Positions 30,001 through 42,000 of a DNA stretch of 64,000 nt are shown here, in pieces. The stretch's first letter is position 1; each line of letters begins with the position of its first letter. Both the position numbers and the translations under genes were made by a program. The notes under the pieces were generated by a model. The model worked only from the letters and a program-made list of their open reading frames with translations, did not search any database and was not told the origin of the DNA. The DNA is from Tridacna crocea (taxonomy: Eukaryota > Mollusca > Bivalvia > Cardiida > Cardiidae), in contig OX031061.1 of NCBI GenBank assembly GCA_943736015.1, forward strand, positions 64,548,192 to 64,612,191, in the 5' to 3' direction.

Positions 30001-33000
30001 GATAGTAGGCTGTTCTACTTAAATTTGTGTAACACCTCAATGGCGGGCTAAACGACGGATTCTTTCTTAATGTGCATGTTTTTTTTAAATACTGCAAAAG
30101 TGAAAGACAGTCCCTTTTCCTGTATATCAACTCTTAACCAAGCAACACTGTGTTGGACATTACCAACTTGAGAGCATCTGTACATGACGTATGTTAGATG
30201 CTAAATGATTATTTTGCTGTTTGCTGGGGTAGAAAGTATTGCGGGAAAGTAGGAATGGTGAACACCAGAGTCGTTCAAATTAAAGAATGTATGGTTAAGA
30301 GTTCATAGAGTAGTAAAATAGAGCTAGCAATAAACAATATGAACAATCCTTACCACTTGGTTATCTGTAGTAACAGCATAGGAGTTTCCAAATATAGCAG
30401 GATTACTGGCAAGTTCCCCAGACTCCATTCTGTACTCATCTGCAATAGTTCATATTGATATGCAAAAATATGTATTAATGTATCTATCAAGAATTTATAA
30501 GTGCATCATTGAATTCCAATGGGGCATACACATCAGATTTTAAAACTACGTCGATCATTTTGTTTTTTGCTCTTACTAATATATAGGTATAAGATATCTA
30601 ACTCTTTACCACTCAAAGACTTTTGATCGTCATGACTAAGATGGTATTTTAAGGATTGTTGAAACAATTTTGAAACAATGCTGGCAACCAGCATTTTCTC
30701 CTTTTTCCACAGTGCCCCATTTTCTCCTTTCTACCAGTTCCAAGAAAAATATAAGTAGTAAGGTCATATCTAAGTATTTGCCTGGAAACGCTTTCATTTA
30801 GACCAATCTAAAATTCTATTTCTGGTAAAAAAATTATGACGAAAATGTCCTGCAAGAAGAAACTGTCAACATCTTGAATTTGTTTAACTCTGCAGCTTCA
30901 GTGTTTCAGTGTTTTTAATGTCATAGTGTTATTACCAAATGGCGTGTAACATGCGAAAAGGGGCATTTGGACATTTGCGTAAAGTGTCGTCTCGGATCAG
31001 CCTGCGCAGTCCGCGCAGGCTAATCCGAGACGGCACTTTACGACTACATTAAATTTTGTGCTACAATAGACTTGGGCAAAGCAGAAAATTACATAAAAAC
31101 GGAAAGGTTCGTTTCGGATTAGCCTGTGCATACTGCGCAGGCTGATCCGAAACGACACTTTGCGCAAATGTCCGAATGCCCCTTTTCACGTGTTGATGGC
31201 CATATCATGAGTACAAATATCCCCCAGAAATGACCATATTTAGTCATATGAAATTTAGCATATGTTTACATTTTTGTACTGATTAGAGATTACATGCACA
31301 TCTATAATTCCTAAATACAATTTACCCATCTTTTATCAAAGAAAAAAACAAAGGTTAAGATCTTTGTACAACTGGTTTTCTGCCTTACCATCAGTCTGAT
31401 CATTGAAGTTTCCGCACAAACCATCTAGGATGTAGTTATGGTCCCGTTTGATTGTGACATGTACCGTGAGTTTACCATCAAACTTAATCGTACAGTAACT
31501 TCCCTTCAGATCAACTGTGTAGTAGTCCCCGAGGCGGTTGATTGTCACCACTGAAACATTAAGATGCAAGACATTTTGTTTTACATGCTTCATGGTTTTA
31601 AGCTGAAATATTTTGTTTAAGAATTTCAGCTTATTTGTTTGTGGAAAATGTGTTTCAGAAATTAATCATTTTCTTTTTCTAAGATTAGAATATATCACTT
31701 TGTACTCTACATTCAGTAAATGGTAAACGCAGGGGGAGTTGCCTTCATTTCCTTTCACAGAATGATATGGGTTGACCTATGCCAAAAAAAGATTTTGCAA
31801 ACATCGAAATCTTCAGTTGATCATTTTTTATTTCTATTAGCACTGGTTATTTTTCAGAAACTTTCTATTTTATTAATATAAAAAAAAAACGTTGTAAACA
31901 CGAAGGATATAGTATTTAGGCTTCCTCCATATCATAAAATGAATACCGTTTGCCTTTACTAAACAATATAACATTTGACATGCCTGAGACAGTAGACCTT
32001 GGAAATCAATGTGGGAGAAATAGAAAAAGTGAAAATCAGTATCTTTTTCTCATATATTTTTACTTTTCAAAGACACGGTCTTTCATATTCACCACAATAT
32101 CTTTTTGATCTGTGAAAGTGCTCTGAGGGTGTTCAACATGGTAAAAAGTGAAAGAAGAAGACATAATTATAGACACCATTTGACCAAGAGGAAGAAGATT
32201 GAAAATTCAAGTTCAAGTGCCGAACATTTGAAAAAATCAGACTGCAAGAGTAAGTTTATGTGAAAAAGACTTCATTAAAGGAATGAAGAATGTCGTGTTA
32301 TGGCTGTCAACAGTGGCTGCCATATCAGGTGGAAAGGAACAGGTAGAAATATGTAGGTGCTTAGAAGGTACTAAAAGTGAAACCCATCACATAGATGTTT
32401 TCTTTGTTTCAGTTTTTCATAAAGCTTCCCTATAAACACGTTTAGAAAATACTTCAGACAATCACTGCCTGTATATTTTAGATACATTTGGAATATTGAA
32501 GTTTGAGACAGATAAAGGTAATAGTGCTGAGTGACAAACTCGCTTGGTTATTAAAACCCATGAGAGCTCAAAGTGAACTTAACGCACATTTTCAGTCTTG
32601 AGATAAAATCAAACTAAACTTTTTGATATGTAAGTTAAATTCAGAATTAACCCATTACCACACAATCCCTACTTTTGACGGCCCTGAGAAAGAAGCCTTT
32701 TGAAAACACTGTGGGAAAAGGAGAAAATGCTGGTAACCAGCATTTTCTCCTTTTCCCACAGTGCCTTCTACCCTTCCCAGAGCAAATTTCAATTTTTCAG
32801 TCAACCTTATTTTGTCGTCTGCAAATGCTTTCAATTTGGACCAGTCTAAAATTTTCTCGTGTGGTAAAGAGTTAATGCCATGCTACATGAAACAGGTTTT
32901 TGCAGCATTTGCAAAATATATCAACTTGTCCTCTTTTCTATCGATCATTTTCTGCATGGCAAAGGACCAGTTACCAAATGATTAGCCTGTTGTAAGAAAA

Positions 33001-36000
33001 TTAGATTTTATATATATGGATCCATCATTATATTATCACTTGTTTGGTGTATGCATCATATTACATGAATTACAACTATTTTGCCAGGGCTCCGCTGAAA
33101 TATATATAAGCTTAAACTACAAGATTAAGAAATTGGTCGATGTATGGTCCAACTGGTTGGTATGAAAACTAACAATTTAGTTCATCTATTCCTTATTTTT
33201 TTGTAAAATTTCGTTGTGCCTATCCGATAGTCTGACAAAAACCACATTAATAGAAACAATATAAAACATTGTAAGAAAAGGACTATTATGATTTGAAATT
33301 CTACTGTAAAGAATTGGTCTATTAAACCTGACGTTAATTCTGACATATGAACATGATGCATAGGTTGCAACAAATAGAACAGCTTACCTTCCAACAGTCA
33401 ACTTACATGAAAGGCAAAGCATATTAAAAGACTAGGTTTATAAAAAACGATATCCTTACAGCATCTTCGCAAGCCAAGGGTTACGAACCACGACGCTACT
33501 CTACCCTTGGCGGATTGAGCTTGATTTGGCAATCACCTGATACGCATTTTTATTGGTTGCAGCTAGCTCTAACTGCATCAAATCAAATCGCTCCTAGCAT
33601 TTCATTTTTGATAGAAATACAACAGGGTCGCGATAAAAATAGAAGGTAAACATGAATACCTCCGTGGATGTGTGCAGGATCTGTAATGATTTATTACCGA
33701 AAAAAACATAGACGAACAATATTTACATAAAGTTTCAATGTGACCAATCAATTATCAGATTTTTCGGCTATATCCCAGCACCTGACCATGGAATGTCGAA
33801 GTACGTTTTTGGTTATTGCTTCATGTTGAATTACTGTATTCGTAAGCGGTTTGTAAAACGACAAATCATTGGCTATAAGAAATAAAGGGAGATAATAAGC
33901 AGCATCCAATAGGGGGCGTGTCGCAGGAATATCGAAATCGGGCTCAATCCGCCAAGGTAAGATCAACGTAGTGATCGTAACCTTGGCTCGCGAAGATGTC
34001 CTTACAGAGACTTTTTTTTCCAATTATTTGTATATAGTAAATGTCTATAAACATCCTAAGAAAAACAGAAATTGGCTGTTCTTCAACTGTTTGTCACTCC
34101 CATGTGGCTAAGACCAAGAAATACCAAAATACGACTGAAGAGTTGGATAATAAAAAGAACGAAATTGAAAAAAGGAAATTTGAAAAAAAAATTCTGCTTG
34201 GTTTTTGGAAAGAAATAACAGTTACAAAGAAATTTTGAAATTGTTTCAGTTGATTGCATTTGATCGAAACGTTAGTTTTTCTACAAATCAAATGGACTTA
34301 ACAGAGTGTTGAAGACTGAAACTGTAAGAGAGAGAGAGAGAGCAATACAATTCATAGTGCAAGAAAATTTATTTATATACAAGGCCACACTGATCTACAG
34401 CATATTCAAAAAGTGTTTTGTGAGGCGTATGGTAATTTAAAGTTTGTTTCTGATTCTTGTGATCAAATTTAGACAATGTGCAGTAGATATCATTCTTTTC
34501 TTTCAGTAAGATTTATGGTAAACACAGTGCAGCAAATTATCTGTCATATACTCATGTAGCCCAATGCATGCTAGGGATTCAGTTTTTGACAAAAAGGAGA
34601 CAAAAAGTCATTTGTTTGAGAATGGACATTCAAAAATCTTGACCTTTAAGTTTTGCTTAAAGAAGTATTATTTCATGACATGCTGTAAGAGGTATGGCCT
34701 TGTACAAATCCTTACATGAACTGTGATCTGAAAGAAATAACAGCATAAATAAACTATTGAAATGTTTTGCCGCAAACACAAGTTTTTGACCATCTTCCTT
34801 TTACGCTTTAAGTCAATTTCTCCTAACTATTTATCATATTTAAATGGCCCTATAACACAGGCTTTCGAAAACAAAAAATGCTTGAATACAGCATTTTCTC
34901 CTTTTCCCATTATGTTTTCCATTCTCTCACAGACAAATTTCATTGTTTAAGCAACATTTTATATGTCACATACAAACGCTTTCAATATTGATAAGTCTAG
35001 TAAAGAGGTATTAGAGACAAATTGCTTTGATATGTTCTTTACTTAAAAATGCCAGAGACAATGATAATGTTTTTATAACTTAGCATACTAGATCTAAATA
35101 AGTTTCCTAACACACGGCCACACCCGCTACTTTAATTATGTAAATAACTTTTTTGCCTGCAAACTGGGTACATGTTACTTCTTTTACATATTTACCACCA
35201 GGTATAAGACTGCCGACAGCAGTAGAGAAAGACTTTACGATCTCTCAAGGCCGAGTGAAGAGATGGCTTATTATAGTAGTTACATGAACTTGCCTAAACA
35301 CTTGAAATCAAAGTTTTATAAGAACAGCTCACTTAAAATCAAGAACAAGTATGGCAATATTTAAAAAAGTGTAATTAGCCGTTTCCCAAACAAACCCTGG
35401 TTTTTACGTGTCTGCAGTAAAAGTCTTTGAAAACACTGTGGGAAAAGGAGAAATTGCTCCTTTTCCCACAGTGTTTTCAACCTTTTAGGAGAGCTTTCTG
35501 CAATTTTCTCCAAATCTAAAAATTGTCGTCTGCAAACTCTTTTGGTTTGAAAGGGTCCAAAATTTGTTGTTTGGGAAAGGGTTAAGGTATGACATCAACA
35601 CGAACAACATCGACAGTACTTACTGCTGGATCCATCGCTGACGGCTTCACCAATGTTAATTTCCTGTTCTTCACCATCTATCGTTACTGTGTCATCAAAC
35701 ATTTCTACTGCATTTACGGCATTACCATAGCTGATGCTTATTTTCTGTGCAGATATGGGAAAACATAAAATGTATATAAGCTAGATAGATTAGTAGAATC
35801 TTTATAATTTGGTACTTCCTTAAAGAAACACCTGCATGTTTCAATTTACAGAAAAAAACAACACTTTTGTCAGATTATCTCATAACGACATTGTAGAGTC
35901 AAGCATAGAGTGCACAGGCACATACATTATGGTTTCCCTCTACTCCGTCAAAAAGTTAGATAGATAATGTTCTTTGGATAGGAATGATTTTAAGTGTACG

Positions 36001-39000
36001 GTACCAAAACACCAAAATGTTCGCAGACTTATTAAAGAATCTTTTATTTGATTTTTTGCAGGGTTATAAGGAAGGAAAGAAAGGAAGATTACAAATCGTT
36101 ATCAGAAAAAAAGGATCTGACTAAGGTTAGCATTTCAAATAATGTTTTATGAAAAGAGTCTAGAGAAAGTGTTATCAGGCGAGTCCTTGACGAGCTTCTT
36201 ACCATTTTTGTTCCTGGCTTAATAAATCTTTTTTCAAAGTCCATTGATTGTTAAATAGTTTTTGCCACATCATAACTATACCTTAAGACTCATTGTTCAT
36301 AGACCTACATGTTGTTGTTGTATTGTTGTTGTTTGGGGGTTTAACGCCACTTTAACAGCTAAGGTCATATCATGGCGGTCGGTGACGCACATGTATTTTC
36401 TGGCTTTCTCACACCGGCACTTACACTACTTTCTTTCCAAAGCCACCGACCCTTTTCTCACATGCTTCAGCAGAAGTGAGAGGCGAAAATACGCTTTAAA
36501 GAAAGTTCGCCTCAACCGGGTTTCGAACTCACAACCACCAGGTGATGAGTCCGACACGCTCACCACTGAGCCACCCGTGCGGGCAGACCTACATGTACTC
36601 GTACATGTGTATTAAAGTCTACATGAAATATAAAATTTGCATCTTTGTCACGATCATAAACTTTGACAGTAGGTTTCAAGGAAAACTCTGGATCAGCAAT
36701 CTTTATGGCAAGCACGAAGGGTAGGGATTGTAAATATTATAATACCTCTTCGGAAAGGTGTGTCTCAAAAGGCGACTCTATATAAGAATTCAGCCAATTG
36801 TCAGGCAAAATGCAAATTATGCTATGACTTGCTTAATAGTTTAGTTTTAATAAAGGATAACGGAGATGCATTAAATAGAGGATAATCAACTTGTTTTTTT
36901 TGATATGAAAAATATCTTACGAGGATGCGTTGTTAGGCGTTGAAAAAACGAGTGCGCAGGACGAGATTTTTTTTACGCCTTACGACGCATTCGAGTTAGA
37001 TATTTTTCAAATAAAAAATAACAAGTTGATTATTCTATTTATCATATACTTTGTTATTATTTAATTTTTCGTTTAAAGAAAGAGTAGTTCCTAAATAACG
37101 GCAGGAAGTGAAAGTGAAAGTTGATATCGTCACTAGTGATGATATCAAAATTTATTACACTGGGAAATTCCAGGATTTCACTGCTAGGTATATAATAAAT
37201 CTGCTTTCGCAAGAGTATACACGTAGCTTAGATGTATTAATATCTTGAATTACCTTCTTACAAGTGGAGTACCGGTCACAGTGAACATGTTCTACGAGCA
37301 CATTCCATTCATTTTTGGCCCGGGCTAATACATAAGTACATCTTCCTCCAAACGTAAATTCCTGGCCGTCAAAGGTTCGATAATAATCTGTCCCAGCATT
37401 CATGCACGTCTTGAAAGGGAGATAATTCTTCTGAACAATTATTTGACCTTCCTCTGAATCAGAACAAATAAAGATAAATTTCACAAATTGCCCTTCATTG
37501 ATTTTCATGAAATAACACATTTAAAAGCTCTGCCAAACCAGCGTCCATAATTTATCTTTTTTTTTCCAAAACACGTTTCTACCTCTCCTGAACCAAAGGT
37601 GCTCAAGGTGAGCTATGTGATTATGCTGTGTCCGGTGTCTATCGTTCGTCGTGCGTCATCAACTTTTACCTTGTGTAAGCTCTAGAGGCAAATTTTTCTG
37701 TCCGATACAAATTGAAATTGATAAGAATATTTGTCTTGATATTATCTCGGACGAGTTGGAAAATGGGTCATGTAAGGTAAAAAAACAGGTCACTGGTAAA
37801 TTTTTTGAAAAGCTTGTGTACGCTCTATATGCAGCATTTTCAATCCAAGACCATTGAAAATGATCAAAATTTTTTTGTTGTATTGATAATATCTCAAAGG
37901 AGTGTGAAAATAGATGATAGCGGTTAAAAACTACGTCACAAGGTCATTTTTTTAAAAAACCTTGTTTACGTTATAGAGGGCACATTTTCATTCTGAATCT
38001 CTTGGAAATTTGTCAAAATATAATGTCTTGATAACATCTTGGAGGAGTTTTGAAAATAAGTTATGTCAGGTCAAAGCTATGTCACCATGTCAAATCTAGA
38101 AAAAAAAATTTGCACACTCCAGAGGCCACAATTTCAGTCCAAAACTCTAGATAGATGGTCGGAATGTTTGTCTCGGTGATATCTTAGACGAAGTAGAAAA
38201 CGGGTCATGTCAGGTAAAAAAAAATAGTCACTAGGTCAAATTTTATAACAAAATTGTGTTCGCTCTCGAGACTACATTTTCAGCCCAAAGCTCTTGAAAG
38301 TTTATCAGAATGTTTGTCTTTATGATATCTTGGGCAATTTTGAAAATGGGTTATACTAGGCCAAAAAAACTAGGTCACTATGTTAAATTGTTGATAAACC
38401 TTGGGTACGCTCTATACTCATGCCATTTGGTCAGAATGTTTGTCATAACAATTATAGAAATAAAAGCTTGATGGAATGCTTCTCACAATATCCAGAGAGA
38501 TTGGAAATGGTTCATGTTAGATCAAAAGATTCAGGTGAGCCAATTTAGAACCATCATGCCTTCATGTTGATTTTTTTTTTCTTTGTGGGGAGTAACAATA
38601 CAGAGCAAACGACCCGCAGAAGTCAAAATGAGGCTAAAATCATTGGGTAGAAGATATTGGCAGAAATTAAATCAAGTAAAAAACGGCATATGTTCGTCAT
38701 GCTGCTAGGCAACTTAAAGGCGATAAATACACGTACATTGTTCAACACATCTGATAGTTAATTTACCACTATATTTTTAAATTACTATGGATAGTCACAG
38801 CTATGTCAGTATAATATGCGTTCCGTTCTATTCCTCGTATATTGTGCAATTGATACAGTAGACTAGGACGTCGACCGACCTATTATAGATCAAGAGTTAA
38901 ATTCAGGAAGGATTACTTCTGGTATTTCTTTGCTTTCACACACCCCACGATAACAACAAAGGTTTTTTATTTGGTCGGTTGATTTAAACTTTTCAGACTT

Positions 39001-42000
39001 AATTCAAAGTAAAAGAATCATTTTAAAGAGTCACCTATTTCATCGCTGCATCTGTTACAGTCTCCAGTGCTGCCCCAGCTTCTTGTCCCATCCACGTCAC
39101 AGCATTCTTCTCTCGTCATGACGGTGGTGCTCACATAATCACCATTACAATGGGTGTAACAATATTGGTGGGTTGGTGTGATGTCTTAGTATAAAATGAT
39201 AATAATAGATTTATCAAAACGAGTCAAACCTCCACCTTCTATCTAACATAAAATCAATTTTCTATCGTCATCATATCAGTGCCCACATAATCATTTTACT
39301 GCGGGTGTAATATTGTTGATGATTGGGTGGGATGGAAGTATAAAATAACGATTAAATAACTGTACTTTAACTCAGAACTGTTCATGGAATGTGTTATTCC
39401 CACGGCTGTTGTTATGGGGAAATCAATCTACATGTATATGGAAGTAAAACGTGAATATGGAGATATTAGAGAAGCAATGTAGCAAATAGAACAAAATGCA
39501 AAAGTTTACGTCAGAATCCCTTGAAAAACGGGTCAAGGGGTAAAGACTGACAAACTATATTTTTGACCTTAAAATCGCTAAGTCTTCAATATATCATTTA
39601 AGTCCACAACCCCAAGCATACATGTATAAACACAAAAAGATTAACAACACCATGGAATTTAGAATCACTTTCAATTCAAATACGCCTGCTTTGGAGTGTT
39701 TAGGATGCACTTACAAGGGTTTACTTTTATTTTTATGCTTTATTCGTCGTCTTTAAAGTTATAATTTTGATGAATTAATAATTAATTTCATTTTTGCATA
39801 TTCAAACTTCATACAGTTCACTCAAATGGGTTTACTAGCCAGCTGAAACTACTGACTCATTGTTAAAAAAAAAAAGGCAATATCAAAATTGTGTTATGTA
39901 AATGCATCAATACATTCACGTTACACAATTTTAACATTGCCGAAATGCAGATGATTATCTTTTATCAATTGTATTTATCTTAAATTAACATAGATCTAAC
40001 AGACGAACAGACTAATAGTATCAGACCTCCAGCTGCCTCCACGCACGTGGGTCCCAAGTATCCTGGTACACATTCACACACACTGGGTGCTACACACTCC
40101 CCACCGTTCATACAGGGTCTCTGGCATTCGGCTGGAAAAGGAAAAAAATAGTTTCTTTCATCTTTATAAATATAGGATTAATTATGTTTTTAAAACTCAA
40201 TACAGTTAAAAATCAGTAGAATGGTAACCGTGGCACCGATAAACTTCGCAAATCCGCTGGAAAACAAGCAAAAATGAACATGAACAAGATAAGTAAATAA
40301 GATGATAATAAGAGATTTGTGGTATAAATATCTGTTGAGTAGAAATACTGTTTCGAACCGATATGTAAAACTTAAGTGCGAATTTGTCCATGTACGAGGG
40401 GAGGTCAATAAGTTCGTAGAACTCGGTATTTTCCTATACAATTCAAAATTTCTTCTTTCATATTTTTGCAGTATAAACCTTTGTCAGTTGAACGATTACA
40501 GCCATTGAGTCAGCTCTTTCTTTTTTGTTCTTACTTTACGTTGGAAAACCTATACCCATAGGCAAAAATATTAAAGTCAGAAGCCACTCTGTAGCAGCCT
40601 TGAGCTCATTATCGTCAGGAAACCTCGGTCCAAGCAAGTGGGATGTCAGATTTGGGAACAGACAATAATCACTTGAGGCCAGGTCTGGACTGTATGGTGG
40701 GTGATTTAAATGCTCGAACTTGTACTCACGAATAGCCGCTTGTGCAACGCTGGACTTGTGCTCTGAACTCAATATTCTGACTTTTCATTTTTGTCTATGG
40801 GCATAGGTTTTCCAACAAAAAGTAAGAGCAAAAACTGTAAAATGTTGACTGAATGGCTTTTATCATTCAACTGGCAAAGGTTTATACTGCACAAAATACT
40901 TTAAAAAAAATACCGAGGTCTACGGACTTATTGATCTCCCCTCGTACATAATTATAATTTATACAGGCACATGTTGACTCAGGTCGGCTTAAGTGTAGCA
41001 GCCAAAGCATTGTGGGAAAAGGAGAATATGCTTTCCTGTAGTCTGTTTTACCAGTACTTCTCACAGTTTTCTATCCAAGCCACTAGCTGCTTTCCCACAT
41101 AGAAAATTATTTGAAAATTAAGATTGAAAATATGGTTTGGAAGAATGGAAAACAGAGTGGGAAAAGGGGAAAATGCTGGTTATGTTTTCAATGTTTTCAA
41201 AAAGTGCCTTCCTTAGGGTTGTTAAGATTTCGGATTGTATTAATGGTTAGGTAAATGAACTTGTGAAAACGATTGATAAAATAAGAAGGTAAGGAAAAAC
41301 AACAAATAACGACTAGTCACTCACGTTCAGGACATCCGTCCTCTATCGATCCAGACCATCCCGCGCAACAGGCATCGACTTCTCTTTCCATTTTTCTGTA
41401 GGAAGATAGAATTTACTTCATAAAAGTTACTTCTGTATTTTAAATTGATTCAATGTTATTGCATAATGAAAGTGCATTTCAAGAAAACTTGCAAAGAGTT
41501 ATGCTAAGGTTTTTCATAAGTGACAGTCGCATAGTGTTTAATACATGCTTTGCATTTGCAATGACCCATGAAATAACGACCATAACGTTTTTTCAAGCGT
41601 GTTACAATTAACGTGTACAGGTAGTTTGAGGTTCATACGGATTTCCCCCCCCCCCCCCCAAATTGTGAAATATCTTAAAAAAATGCTTTAGCTATCGTAC
41701 CGAAAAGTTGCATACATAAATTATTACCTATACCAACTATGGGTGAAATATTCAGAATTTTTTATGACTTACTTTGAGCTTTTTGCATTCAATGCAATGT
41801 TAAAATGCATGAACAAAACAGCTAACAACGGTGGAAGGGTCATAGCATAAAACATTAAAATGAAGATGCCTGAACTTGTTTAGCACTATAAAAAATCTCC
41901 AAAGTGTCGTTTTAGATTTTTTTTTTAGATCAAAGAGTCACAGTGATCTTAAGACGATTACCTTAAGAGAGTGACCGAAATACAATTGAGATAATTTTGG

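Noticed and set aside
33748-34023. 91-codon minus-strand frame in the TIR element
   Set aside because: No transposase motif, and not conserved in the second copy at 56706.
36520-36590. tRNA gene (minus strand)
   Set aside because: A tRNA-like head of a SINE; the body matches the copy at 47226.
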